DNA of 64,000 nt, taken from Siphonodentalium dalli. Its lineage: Eukaryota > Mollusca > Scaphopoda > Gadilida > Siphonodentaliidae. Below the pieces are notes generated by a model. It searched no databases, was not told the origin of the DNA, and saw nothing but the letters and a program-made list of their open reading frames with translations. Position numbers and translations under genes: made by a program. This document shows positions 48,255 through 60,186 of the stretch, piece after piece. The DNA is taken from positions 279,177,426 to 279,241,425 of the forward strand of contig CP136063.1 of NCBI GenBank assembly GCA_032622095.1. Direction: 5' to 3'. Every line of letters starts with the position of its first letter. Position 1 is the first letter of the stretch.

Positions 48255-48390
48255 ACGAGTTCATTTATCACAAACAACAGCGGACCACCTCAGTGGAGAG
48301 TTTGAGTTGGAACCCGGAAATGGTGGAGACAGAGAAGAGTATATTAAACACATGGGACTAAAGACGTACCTCGTAATATCAGCTCTTAAG
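48255..48390 (+). CDS. ADCY3-like: Adenylate cyclase exon 4 seen: end of C1a
   Basis: Seen: acceptor AAATTTCAG, one base completing the split Gly codon, then 45 codons (RVHLSQTTADHLSG, EFELEPGNGGDREEYIKHMG, LKTYLVISALK) and donor GTGTGT at 48,391, phase 0. Family knowledge: G(R/K)(V/I)H(I/L)S...L.G.(F/Y)..EPG.G......(I/L).TYL(I/V) is the standard C-terminal end of C1a; GEF..EPG.GG and the YLVIS ending are ADCY3-like. The exon lies 20.9 kb after exon 3, across an intron that holds two minisatellites. A 487-bp TTAA-flanked MITE begins about 80 bases after its donor. Confidence 0.94.
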
Positions 48391-48472
48391 GTGTGTTAAT
48401 GTTCACTTACCATATCGGAATTCTGAAGGACTCTAAATATTGACAACGACCCAATTCCAGGCATTGAATTAA

Positions 48473-48959
48473 CCCTTTTACTGCCAGGGGGCCGATTTCA
48501 TCGGCCCTAATTTACGGTCTGTAAAATCGGCCCTAAAAAAATATATATTATAAAATATATTTATTTTTTTTAAAGATTTTTTTTTTTTGGGTTGAATTTT
48601 TTTTGGGTATGCTTAAGCATGCTATAGCGAATTTAAAAACAAAACTGGATAAGTCCTTAGGGGCATGTTATAACTCAAAACTATCACCAAGTATTCATAG
48701 TAATAATTTTGATGCCAATGAAAAACGTAAGATTCCCTGGCACTAAACCTACAAAATAAATCTGGCACTGAAAGAGTTAAAGAATATAAAAATTTTTTAT
48801 TAAAATTGTAAAAAATTAATAACAAATGATGAATAAATGTTAGGCCAATGCATTCTCTTATATATGCGAGGCGACCTATGGTCGACTCGCATATATAAGA
48901 GAATGCATTGGCACAGGGTATATGGGTTGATACAAAAATCGGACCTGGCACTGAAAGGG
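48473..48959. mobile_element. 487-bp TTAA MITE, CCCTTTTACTGCCAGG ends
   Basis: TTAA at 48,469-48,472 and 48,960-48,963. The ends CCCTTTTACTGCCAGG and CCTGGCACTGAAAGGG are inverted. A second inner end GGCACTGAAAGAG-TTAA at about 48,764-48,780 shows nesting, and the core palindrome (48,842-48,913) lies between the two right ends. Confidence 0.82.
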
Positions 48960-48969
48960 TTAAATCAAG

Positions 48970-49780
48970 AACAAATGTGTATACATTTTACCCAATATGT
49001 GTTGCATTTAATCTTAAACAAAACTGTGTAGAAATGACACATGACATATGTGCTGGTGAAATTTCCTCAACGTTGAATATGAGTAAATATGTGAGTGTAT
49101 CACAGTTATTAGATGAGATGTGTTCTATTGGATACAAAAATCTCGTAAAGGCTAGCACAGAAAAAAAATTGGCAGCAGCTTTAAAATGTGTATACAATGT
49201 GTTTGTGTCAAAAATAAACAGCACATAATTGCGTAGTATAAAGTTTTAAAGACATATTATGGACTTGTTCGTGTGCATTAAACTGTTAAGTTAGTATTCG
49301 GGCAATATGCGAACTGGATTAATGTAGCATTCTACTACAACGCCAAAATCTGAAGCGAATCGACCGTACCAATCCATAGACAACATTATCTGAACTACGC
49401 TCAATTGTAAATATTTACTTCTCGATTCGGGACGCATGCACCTATCGGCGATAAAGTAACGAAAACACATTCGCCATCGAGAGTCACTTAATTTAAATAA
49501 TATATAATAATGACGGTACTTGTTGTCAGTTTAAATTCAATATTTGTAAAAATAACTACTTTGAGTAAGATTATCATCCTTTTCTATTCTATCGGAGTGT
49601 TTCACATCACTTTAAAGCTGCTGCCAGATGGTTAATATAGTAGATTTTACGAGGTCTGTGTCTCAAATAAACATATCTCACCTACTAACTATATATACTC
49701 ACATATTCACTCATATTCAATGTTGAAAACATTTTGTTTAAGATAAAATGCAGCACATCTTGTGTGTAGAGTTTATACAT
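48970..49780. repeat. Inverted pair around an unrecognised 106-codon frame
   Basis: 48,970-49,110 and 49,690-49,780 are inverted relatives (GTTGAATATGAGTAAATATG / ACATATTCACTCATATTCAA; AATCTTAAACAAAA / TTTTGTTTAAGAT). The plus-strand frame 48,908-49,228 overlaps the left arm. No family was recognised, and its start lies within the MITE. Confidence 0.45.
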
Positions 49781-49989
49781 AGTTGTTCTAAAGGTCATAG
49801 TATAAACAGGGGAACATGTATATCTCTTTCGGAAACTCATATTCATGGGAAAGTGACGCCAAGCATCAGAAACTCTATCACTGCGAAATATGTATATATA
49901 CATGCATGAATATATATTTTTCATACCACCTCCCCACGAAATAGGACATAAATGTGGCTTTTTCGAACACTACAATGTTAAGCTGTTAA

Positions 49990-50382
49990 CCCTTTACCCA
50001 ACAGAAGGGCCCTGTGCCAATGTATTCTCTTATATATGCGAGTCGACCATAGGTCGCCTCGCATATATAAGAGAATGCATTGGCTTAACACATTAAAAAT
50101 TATAAAATTGTTAAAGAATGTAAGAAAAAATGGTAAAAAGTGTTAAAAAAAAGATTTTTTTTAGGCCAATGCATTCTCTTATATATGCGAGGCGACCTAT
50201 GGTCGACTCGCATATATAAGAGAATGCATTGGCACAGGGCATAACTGTAACTATCACAATGTGGCCAAGGAGCCGGTTCCAATGATATCCATATGTGTAT
50301 GGTTCTATTGAGACAGACCGAAGATATTTTAGGCTGTTGAAGCTTTATTTGGCCGGTTTTGGCCGGTTTGTTGGGTAAAGGG
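49990..50382. mobile_element. 393-bp TTAA MITE, CCCTTTACCCAACA family, copy 2
   Basis: TTAA at 49,986-49,989 and 50,383-50,386. Two core palindromes, separated by AATTATAAAATTGTTAAAGA. Nearly identical to the copies at 53,167 and 54,929. Confidence 0.93.
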
Positions 50383-50454
50383 TTAAGTGTGGTTGGAAAA
50401 ATCATATCGGCCATATGAACACATTGATGGAAGATTGTGATGGCCAGATATCGC

Positions 50455-50785
50455 AACATATCGTCGCGCAAATACGCACATAATCGACCTATAATGTGAA
50501 ATAGGTAAATAATTTGTTTATTTTATTCTCAAATAAGCAGATAATGGACTCTTAGCGTCATTTGGTTTTTATGACGCGGGTCACATGGAAACACCTGTTA
50601 AAGAGCGTACACATGTAAAGTCGTGAGTTTGATTATTTGTGTTATTGTCCGCACACAATCTGCTTAGAATACCCTCATTATGAGTCGTAATGTTACTAAA
50701 TGTTCTCATTTTCAGCACAATTCTAAGCAGATTATCTATCTAAAACAAGTTCTATTATAAGCAGATAATGTGCTGTTTTTTGGGA
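50455..50785 (+). repeat. ATAATCTGCTTAGAA repeat, copy 1
   Basis: GCGCAAATACGCACATAATC, GACCTATAAT, AAATAAGCAGATAA, TTGTCCGCACA and ATTATGAGTCG recur in order at 58,725-59,025. AAGCAGATTAT words appear in both orientations. Confidence 0.8.
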
Positions 50786-50868
50786 GACCAGGCTGGATAT
50801 GGACTTTCAGAAAGAGGAAGTTTTAACACGTTTTGAATATTTTTCAACCAAGCACAGATTCTAATGAT

Positions 50869-50996
50869 GGCATGTTATAATGTACATAATGTAAGAGAAT
50901 CCATGCTTTCGTAGCCCAAACATAGCTAGGGTGGCATGTTATAATGTACATAATGTAAGAGCATCCATTCTTTCGTAGCCCAAACATCGCTAGGTA
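50869..50996. repeat. 64-bp unit, two tandem copies
   Basis: GGCATGTTATAATGTACATA ... CCCAAACAT(A/C)GCTAGG at 50,869 and 50,933. Confidence 0.93.
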
Positions 50997-50999
50997 GTA

Positions 51000-51995
51000 A
51001 AGAGCTCTCTCAATTATGATATTTTGTGCATCATTTTCTATGTTTTATTTATAGGTGATTTTGTCTATTTTTGCGATGCCTGTGATAGTGATAATAGTGA
51101 TTGTATATGGCTTTATTTTTATTTTACTTATCTTAGGAAATTAAGAATTATTTGGTGTCCAATCAGACCGTGGATCTCCATATAAATCGAAGTGATTGAT
51201 AACATCCATCTCATTTCATTACATTGGGTGGTTGAAAATATGCGGGGTATATAAAACCCTGAACGGCTAATTTTAATTTAATTGACAAAAACTACCACAC
51301 AATAACATGTTTGTCGCTCATCTAGATATGTGAGTGGGAGAAAACGAACGACATAATAAATGCAGTTTATATACGCCTATTAATTGTTATATATGTACGC
51401 CATGCAGTGACATAATAGTTTATTGTAAAAAGTGTTCCCAGCAATACATGTACACACAGTCAAAGCAAAGCACCGACACTAATGATTATAATACGTTTAT
51501 GTCAATGCAGAACAGAAAGTAATATATAGCGTTTATAAATCCGTCACTTTTGACGGGCAATCCTCTAGTGTGTACATAATATGTAGCTCAAAAATAAGCT
51601 TTACACAAAAAACGTATCGAGCTACCATTCCGTTTCCAACAAAATGCAGTGGAACCGTATTCACTCACCTGGATCAGAAGCCTTAAACTGACCACGTTTC
51701 GTCGCATAGTTGATTTATGAATGGGGCGATAATGAAAGCGATGTCAATGAAGTATTCACGTCTGGCCAACATTGTTGATATTACCAATTTGATGATGTTC
51801 GGTCCCCCTTTGAGCGCGGGACGAATGGATGAAATTTTTCCGATAACTGTTTATGTTTTATACTATATTGCGTTGTTCTTATTGGCTATAGAGTGTGTAA
51901 TCTATCCGTGCTCTGTTAACCTTATCTGTACTAACTATTCATTGATGAGTATTTATCCCTTATATAGATATAGGTCATTTATTATCTGAACATTT
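51000..51995. other. No supported feature
   Basis: Several short frames (51,334-51,522; 51,717-51,989) without splice context or recognisable domains. AT-rich intron sequence. Confidence 0.4.
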
Positions 51996-52178
51996 CATTC
52001 AATAAATAGGAATCCTTCTGCACTTTATTGATCTGTCTTCTGCTGATTTCCTTAACAGACCTCCATATTATTAATAAACCATTCCAGCGTATAATGTTAT
52101 GACTGAGTGGGATAATCCATTTAGTATAGTATAGAATTATGAAGGACAATAAGTATATCATTCTAATTTGTACCACAG

Positions 52179-52259
52179 CCGATGGAGTCCTTCTTCAAAA
52201 CATCGAACATATTCACCATCGTGAAGGCAGGCTGGAAATTTCGAAGAAACGCTCTAGTG
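52179..52259 (+). CDS. ADCY3-like: Probable adenylate cyclase exon 5: C1b linker
   Basis: Seen: acceptor TACCACAG, 27 open codons (PMESFFKTSNIFTIVKAGWK, then FRRNALV) and donor GTAAAT at 52,260. It starts in phase 0, as exon 4 requires, and ends in phase 0. The position right after the TYLVISALK end of C1a fits the poorly conserved C1b region, which is rich in basic and aromatic residues in many cyclases. I cannot match it to a specific family alignment, so the call rests on splice sites, phase and position. An intronic block shared with the sequence before exon 3 lies 30-180 bases upstream. The next exon found starts in phase 2, so at least one exon is missing between here and 61,750. Confidence 0.6.
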
Positions 52260-52582
52260 GTAAATTTGAGTTCCTTTTTTAACTAATATACTAACCAACA
52301 CATTTGATCAGCTAATATATCGCACGTTACTGTCTATTTCCCGAACAAATATTTAGATAAGCACTTGTCTACTACAGGCCGATCATATTTATATCTATTA
52401 AGCATAGTCATGTATTAAATATTTCAATAAAAAATAGAGAAAAAAAAGAAAAGATTTCTATCTATGGCTTTCATAAGCTTGGACTAACGATACTCAATAT
52501 TTCACAAATACATCCACTTTGTACCCTCCCCGCAAACATATATCTTGGTTTCCTTTGTCAATTGGTGTGAAAATATATAGAG

Positions 52583-52731
52583 GATCTCCAACGAGTTATA
52601 TGTTGGGATATAAGATTTTATGAAACGAGTTTGATAAATTTGATTCACAACGAGTCGTAGACGAGTTGTGAATCAAATTTATGAAACGAGTTTCATAAAA
52701 TCGTATATCCCAACATATCGAGTTGAAGATC
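52583..52731. mobile_element. 149-bp hairpin element
   Basis: TATGTTGGGATATAAGATTT / AAATCGTATATCCCAACATA and TGATTCACAACGAGTCG / GACGAGTTGTGAATCA pair. It is similar in size and style to the hairpins at 29,835 and 60,187. Confidence 0.88.
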
Positions 52732-53166
52732 TTGTATATCACATGAAAAAACTAGAGCTTTTTGCCTTTTATCAAATTAAAATCTTTAAAAGAAGCTGAA
52801 AATGCATAGATGCACGGGGTTGTCTGAAACGCTTCACAACCGTATACGACAGTATTGCGCGCTCTGCCGTGCGACGGAACATATAGTCCCCGAATTTGCT
52901 TCTTTGTTTTTGTGCCTATTTTGGACAATAATTGAACTTTAATAACAAAGCAATCATTTTGCAATGTCTAGTATTAGTTTCAAGCGCGGCTTTCCTAAAT
53001 GGTATTAATCCGCGCGGTAATTTACTTGGCGCAATGCCAAGTATCCCGGCGATTACACACTAGTGACGGATAAGAAAATATGTAATGGATTTTTCAAGGG
53101 GTGTATATTATGATATCATAGTGGTTTCATGTGATATACCAATATATATATATTTTTTTCGCTTAA

Positions 53167-53558
53167 CCCTTTACCCAACAGAATGGCCCTATGCCAATGC
53201 ATTCTCTTATATATGCGAGTCGACCATATGTCGCCTCGCATATATAAGATAATGCATTGGCTTAACACATTAAAAATTATAAAATTGTTAAAGAATGTAA
53301 GAAAAAATGGTAAAAAGTGTTAAAAAAAGATTTGTTTTAGGCCAATGCATTCTCTTATATATGCGAGGCGACCTATGGTCGACTCGCATATATAAGAGAA
53401 TGCATTGGCACAGGGCATAACTATAACCATCACAATGTGGTCAATGAGCCGATTCCAATGATATCCATATTTGTATGGTTCTATTGAGACAGACCGAAGA
53501 TATTTTAGGCTGTTGAAGCTTTATTTGGCCGGTTTTGGCCGGTTTGTTGGGTAAAGGG
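53167..53558. mobile_element. 392-bp TTAA MITE, CCCTTTACCCAACA family, copy 3
   Basis: TTAA at 53,163-53,166 and 53,559-53,562. It is inserted in the first copy of a 215-bp tandem duplication. The equivalent place in the second copy (about 53,770-53,783) lacks it. Confidence 0.94.
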
Positions 53559-53567
53559 TTAATACTT

Positions 53568-53957
53568 ACGGTGACTCTGTAAACAGCAAAATAAACAATG
53601 ACAACTGTATATTATACAAAAGATAATTTTGTATGGTTACCACTTATTTTCTGTTTACATGGTCCAGCAATTATTACGATAGAAAAAGCAAATTACAAGT
53701 AAATGTTCAGGAAATTACAAACTCCTGAAAACTAATCTACCATTTAAGGTCTGTCAAATATTTTTTTTTTCGCATAATAATTACGGTGACTCTGTAAACA
53801 GCAAAATAAACAATGACCACTGTATATTATACAAAAGATAATTTGTTATGGTTGCCACTTATTTTCTGTTTACATGGTCCAGCAATTATTACGATAGAAA
53901 AAGCAAATTACAAGTAAATGTTCAGGAAATTACAAACTCCTGAAAACTATTCTACCA
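53568..53957. repeat. 215-bp tandem duplication
   Basis: ACGGTGACTCTGTAAACAGC begins at 53,568 and 53,783, and CAAACTCCTGAAAACTA closes both copies. Copy 1 continues through TTTAAGGTCTGTCAAATATT. Copy 2 is interrupted at that TTAA by the next MITE. Confidence 0.95.
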
Positions 53958-53962
53958 TTTAA

Positions 53963-54455
53963 AGGCACGTGAGGCCTTAGTTGTCGAAAATATTCATATT
54001 TGTTCTAATCACCGTTAACAGAAAAACATTAAAACGCATACAGTTTCGTTCATATATACCATGACCATCATGTAAACAGCATGTTATCATAAAGACCTAC
54101 TATATTTTACCTAAGCAAGAGCCTGATTGTGTTACAGAAGACAGCACAATGCTACTGGCTAATCACACACAAATGGCATAAACGCTCTTTATTAGTTCCA
54201 TATCAGGAATTCACCAACAAAGAACGCTCTTTATGTTTACCATCATAATATAAACAAACACCAGAAAAGTAACTTTTTATGCTTTTGTTTACATAACAAT
54301 GGTCAAACATTTGACAATAACATACTGTTTATGCGACATTTCTTATTTGTATACGGACAAAGTCTGTCTACATTTTGATGTTCTTTCTGTTGGTGGCGGT
54401 TTTTGACGGGTGGAAATATTTTCACAGGATACCCACCGCCAAGGCCAACGTACCT
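53963..54455 (+). mobile_element. 493-bp TTAA MITE, AGGYACG family, copy 3
   Basis: TTAA at 53,959-53,962 and 54,456-54,459. Outside these TTAAs the flanks read CCATTTAA and TTAAGGTCTGTCAA, and the uninterrupted form CCATTTAAGGTCTGTCAA is present at 53,741-53,756. This shows target duplication directly. Confidence 0.96.
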
Positions 54456-54928
54456 TTAAGGTCTGTCAATAATCTTAAACTGGGGCGTGTAATTTGCGTG
54501 CATGCATGTATTTGAGGGTCACCGCTAACTTGAATCATGATATCATAAGCAAGTGAAGACGAAGGAAACTTGGCCAAAGAATATAATTCATCTAAGAATA
54601 TTGTTTTTTTGATAAACATCACTTATTATATCTTTATGTTTATGAAGACACAGTGAGATTTTGAAAATTAAACGTTTACTCAAACTTCTCCAGCACTAAT
54701 AGTTCAGTCACCATATGCTTTTTTCCAAAGTAGTGTATATCCAGCACTGACAACTCAGTCATCATAGTCATTCTTCCATACCAGTGTATATTCATGTCGC
54801 ATGTGCACACTTCACCATTGCAACAAGTACAATAAAACAATATAGTTTATCACACCAGAGCTTGTATTGACATTTCCCAAGAATGACAGCTCATCCGAGT
54901 CTTCGCCTGCCATGCGTCAGTATTTTAA

Positions 54929-55321
54929 CCCTTTACCCAACAGAAGGGCCCTGTGCCAATGCATTCTCTTATATATGCGAGTCGACCATAGGTCGCCTCG
55001 CATATATAAGAGAATGCATTGGCCTAACACATTAAAAATTATAAAATTGTTAAAGAATGTAAGAAAAAATGGTAAAAAGTGTTAAAAAATGATTTTTTTT
55101 TAGGCCAATGCATTCTCTTATATATGCGAGGCGACCTATGGTCGACTCGCATATATAAGAGAATGCATTGGCACAGGGCATAACTGTAACTATCACAATG
55201 TGGTCAAGGAGCCGGTTCCAATGATATCCATATTTGTATGGTTCTATTGAGACAGACCGAAGATATTTTAGGCTGTTGAAGCTTTATTTGGCCGGTTTTG
55301 GCCGGTTTGTTGGGTAAAGGA
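54929..55321. mobile_element. 393-bp TTAA MITE, CCCTTTACCCAACA family, copy 4
   Basis: TTAA at 54,925-54,928 and 55,322-55,325. The last base before the right TTAA is A where the other copies have G (AAAGGA-TTAA). Confidence 0.93.
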
Positions 55322-55514
55322 TTAAACATACACATGCAGCTCTGCTAAACTGGCGACTGCTGGATATACTTGACTGCACAGGATCATTATACCTATACCA
55401 CGAAAGTCCAACAGGCTGCATTAATGACAGTGTCAGTGAGCATATTCTAAAATGAAATGCATAAAATAGTATTTTAACTAACAACTCTAAACTTTAATTA
55501 ACCCTCCAAAAATT

Positions 55515-56790
55515 AGAGGAGTTCTGTTCTATATACTTATTCACTGACAATGGAGACACACCTTGTGATTGTGAGTTATGTTGTCCATGATGTTCTATTC
55601 TGTCAGGTCTTTAATAGGGTATGATATGGTACTCTTATGGTATACAGTCACTGATGTTCTTGAAGCCAAACTATTATAAGGAGAATATACTTTCCTTATT
55701 TTACTTGGTGGCGATCGTCCTTCTACATTGACTCTGGTTACAAATGGCGACCCAGACGAGACTGTCCATTACCAGGTCTCTGAGGCAATTTCCATGTTCA
55801 GTGCTTCGTGGTATAAGGACATGCCATATAGCGACTTTTAGCACCAGGATATTTACCTTGGAGCGTGACGAGGCTTGATGCTTGATGGTAGAAGGACATA
55901 CCATATAGCGACTTTTTAGCTCTTTTTAGTTTGGGTATCCTCGCGTTCACGCATCATTCTGCAGTGTGGTGATATGACTCATATTGCGATCCATATGTAC
56001 TGTTTCTTCATTAAACAGATGACCTCGACCATCTTCGACTAGACGTATGTATCATTGAATGAACTCGTTCGCGGAGTAGACTATTAAGTGGAATATCATT
56101 ATCCATTAACTCATGTGTTCATCTTAGCCATATATATCGACTTGTTCTATTAACTGATCTTGAGCCAAAGACTCTTGGATTCAATGCTTTCTGTGATATT
56201 TTTGAATATTTTAATAGTATCGTTTTTTAAAATACCAAAAAAACTAATTGTTTATATTTAATTGCTTGATGTATCTTCTTAATATTAATAACTGCTTTAT
56301 GTGTTCTAATAATATATTAAGATAATTGATATCATTAGGTGTATGGCTACACTGAATATCACTAGGTTGTGCCCCGCTCTCTTTCTGATCGTGCAGGACT
56401 TCGCAGCTCATCTGTACAGCAGTTGGTATGGGGCTCAAAGTGAGATACTAATAACTCGATAACGCACTGTAACCAACTGGGGGACCATAGCAGCATTCCC
56501 TTTGGGTGGGGGGGGGGGGGTTCTCTCGTCTCCTCTGATTTGATTTGATTTTATTCTGATTTTCCCTGGGTTTCTCTCCAACCATAGAGGAGTTCTGTTA
56601 TAATCACCTATGAACTGACAGTGGAAACGCAACATGTGATTATCCATTATGACGTCATGTGGAGTTCTATTATACCAGCTCGTTACTAAGATATGATATG
56701 ATACTCTTATATGTATATAGTCACAGATGTTCCTAAATGGTATTTAAAATGGATTTTCTCAAAATCTGCCAAGAATTTCTTTGTGAAATT
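55515..56790 (+). mobile_element. Possible small LTR element (TRIM-like)
   Basis: Two direct copies starting AGAGGAGTTCTGTT at 55,515 and 56,585 align for about 145 bp (ATGATATG.TACTCTTAT, TATA.AGTCAC.GATGTTC) at moderate identity. After the first copy comes AAATGGCGACCCAGACGAGA (55,742), which looks like the TGG-starting primer-binding site of LTR retroelements. The interior is only about 0.85 kb, with no pol frame. The end of the second LTR is unclear. Confidence 0.42.
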
Positions 56791-57079
56791 TGATACAAGC
56801 GATTATTGTAACACAGTACCTAAGAACCATCGACTCTATTTTAACTTCATTTAGTTCACTTTTATGGCATGATCATTATTTAAAATTTCTGTTTTCAGGT
56901 ACCAAGAACTTCTGTAAAATACATTTTTTCCAAAAGTGCAATTCATATATCCATGATATCATATCTCATATCAACATTTGGTTTGATTGGGCTGGAATAT
57001 TTGTGACTGCTTTATTCTTCAGTATAATATATTGGGGAATGATGCTATATTATGCAATTAAAAATCTAACGCTATTATG

Positions 57080-58600
57080 ATACAAATGAAGCCACTCTCA
57101 TAGAGCCAAGACAACAAACTATTTGGTGATCAGAGTTTTGTGTGAAATTATTAACTTGATTAGCAGTTTTTGGTACCGAATGGAACAAAAAAATTTATAA
57201 TATTTTCAACCTCTCAAATGTAAAAAAATAAATATTTCCCATATAGATCCTGGGAAATTCTTTGTTGAAATCTCTTTTCATTTTGGCTTGATTTCTGCAA
57301 AACGTGCGACTCCCCCTTTCTGAGAATTGAAATGCGAAATGTGGTGATTTATTATTATTTTAATTATTCTCCTTAGATTTATGAAGTTAATTATGGAGTA
57401 CAATGTAATTATAATATGTGAATATGTGAGAATACGTCCAGGGACTAAGAGTAAATCATATTCCTATTGGAATGTTAATGTAAAATGCAGTGGTAATTAT
57501 TTATTATTAAGTATTCGCGATAGGCTTCTGAAGTTACTTATACAGTACAGATGTAATTATATTTATATAACATAAATATTAACACCAATATTGTTTACAT
57601 TAATTGTATGTGAATGAAACCAAGCCTCGATAAAGTGTATCTGACATTTGCAGAATGAAGTCTCCAAAGGGTTCATTTAGTGACGCTATCCCGCTAATTC
57701 AATAAGAGTTATCAATTCAAAATAGTAATGTAAATGTGAAATATATATTTGATCACATTGAATGTTTACAAGAATACAAACTATGCAAACAAGTTTACAA
57801 ACTGTGGTTACTCATAATTACGAGGTATTTTCGATGCGCAATTTAACTTGAAAGTTAGATTATAATATTTGACCGTACGACGTCACTATTTCCGATATGT
57901 ATATAGCATTATGAATTGATTTGTAGAATAACATCATTTAAACGAATCATTGACGAAACATCCCATCTAGGCGTGCAGTCTGCTATATAAAAATTTATAC
58001 GCGGGGCTTCGTCGTAGAACAATCATTATTACCACTGTATATATATGGAGTTATCTAGTAAATTACAACTAAGCTCTAATTAATCGACTCATTTAACGTG
58101 GTTGTAGGCGAGTAATGACCTAGTCATATCGCCAGTCAAACACGGTCAAGTGGTTTCACCGCGAATGTTAGAGGTTGACCGGTAATCTTACGGCGGTAAT
58201 AATTTTTAAGCCATCATAACCAAATAAATTACCGCCAGGTTATTTAATTTTTTTTGCGACCGCCGTGCATCGCATTACTTTATGTCAACTGAAACTTATT
58301 GAATTTTAATCAATTATATCCAATATTTATTAGATATAGATTACAGCTATTTTTCTTACAGCGATGAGATTAACTTAGTACAAAATTCGAGACATTTAGA
58401 AACGCACGAGCGTTCGAAGTTGGCGCCATTTTCAATCTGCAAGTTTGATAAATACCATACCAACACCATAAGCGGTATCCTTATTTTCAAGTTAACTACC
58501 ATATACACAAAACAATATTTCAATTAATAAATAGTTTACAGTTTATTCAGCATACGAAGTTGGTCACTGACCGACATTGGAGATTGCATCATAAACGCAG
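57080..58600. other. No supported feature
   Basis: AT-rich intron sequence without clear repeats or coding exons by eye. Confidence 0.4.
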
Positions 58601-58611
58601 TGTTATACACG

Positions 58612-59285
58612 CAGGGTTCGCGCTGCCATTTTCCAATTTGCCAAGTTGCAAACAGAAAAAAAACCCTCATAATTGGCAAAACAATATTATCATTTGGCAA
58701 GTCTGCAACATGTACTAGCGCAAATACGCACATAATCGACCTATAATATGAAATATGTACACAATGTGATTATTCAGTTCTGAAATAAGCAGATAACAGA
58801 GTCATACCCGTTATTTTGTTTTATGGCGCGGGCCACAGTGAAAACACATGTTAAAGGGCGTTCACCTGAACAGTTGCGAGTTGGCTTATTTGTGTCATTG
58901 TCCGCACATAATCTGCTTAGAATCGCCTGATTATGAGTCGATATGTTACTAAAACGCTCTCATTATCAGCACATTATCGACCCAAAATGAGGCGATTCTA
59001 AACAGATTATCTACCCAGTATCGATGAGCGGATGAATTACTAGTATGTATTGTGGTGGTGATTAAATAGATACTCCTGAAATCCTGGTTGTTTCGACGAT
59101 GTCCTTCGGATGCAACAACCCTTCTAAATCCTATGGATAAGTTGCACAAACAGCGATTGTCGGAATATATGACTCAATGTTGCAGAAACTGAAAGCGTTT
59201 GCAATGTATCGAAGAATTTTGCAATAAATATTTTCATTTGGCAAAATATTTGGGAAAAGTAATGTTTGGTCCAGCACGGACCCTG
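58612..59285. mobile_element. 674-bp hAT-like non-autonomous element
   Basis: The left end CAGGGTTCGCGCTGCCATTT and the right end TGGTCCAGCACGGACCCTG are imperfect inverted ends starting CAGGGT, as in hAT elements. Inner TTTTCCAATTTGCCAAG and CATTTGGCAAAATATTTGGG also pair. The 8-bp flanks do not match. It contains copy 2 of the ATAATCTGCTTAGAA repeat (58,725-59,025). Confidence 0.55.
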
Positions 59286-59561
59286 GTGTCACCCCAGAAA
59301 TAAACAAACTCTCTGATGTGGTTATAATACCGACTTAAAAAAAATTTAAATCATTTAAATATCGCACGATTAATGTGGTATCACGGTATAATTGAACGCG
59401 GTTGATAGCATGAACGCGATTATACCGATGGTTAACCCCTTTAATGAGGGTTGATTAATTAGAGCATAGCTGAAGGTTAAATGTATTTTACCCACACGGT
59501 AGAACTCCATATTTTTAGGCAAAGTTAATCAGAATATGGCGGCGGGCGTTATAATGATCAA

Positions 59562-59715
59562 GTATACCTTCAGCCCTACACCAGAATGAGAAACGCCATG
59601 ATTATAGTTTCATTAGCAATGTATGCCTTCAGCCGCTCAACAGAATGAGAAACGTCTGAATATAATTTTTCCATGTATAACTTCAGCCGCACAACACAAT
59701 AAAAAAGAACAGCAA
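59562..59715. repeat. ~60-bp unit, three diverged tandem copies
   Basis: CTTCAGCC(C/G)(C/T)(A/T)CA.CA.AATGAGAAACG recurs at about 59,569, 59,629 and 59,682. Confidence 0.65.
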
Positions 59716-60186
59716 AAATGAGGGATCGGAGGTCGTCCAGTTTTCGCCACTCTTCCAGGCTAGGTAGGATTTGTTCCTTATACATAAATAAAATGTTTGG
59801 TGACCTAGCTATTCATTTGGTCTGTGGACAGTATCACACGGGATATAGTATTAATTTCGTACAATACTGCACAGTGCCCTAAAACGTGTAGCCTAAGCCG
59901 GAACCGAGGCCCGCTCCAATAAAATGGTTAAGTTGTGTTTGAAGTCGGGACCATTTCATTCGTTTCTCAATGAATATTCATGAAATTAGAATATATGTCC
60001 ACATTGGAAATATTAATACATTGTTGAAACTATTTTTTTTAGTATTTAGTATATTTTTGTTCACACCATTTAGTTTTTGCCATAAATTTGAGGTACACGG
60101 ATGACGTAAACGCAATGTCGCTTGATAGCGGGAGTACCTCTGAGTGCCACATTGGGTCTGGTGGGGTCCCATATATAAATGAACTA

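Noticed and set aside
54878-54911. Possible C1b exon (NDSSSESSPAM)
   Set aside because: The acceptor lacks a pyrimidine tract, the donor GTCAGT is weak, and the end phase does not match the 61,750 exon.
55701-55904. 67-codon minus-strand frame as a retroelement protein
   Set aside because: No recognisable motif; it overlaps the presumed LTR/primer-site area.
56790-57080. 96-codon frame with hydrophobic C-terminal half
   Set aside because: Not supported by splice phase or family motifs as part of the cyclase; could be chance in AT-rich intron.
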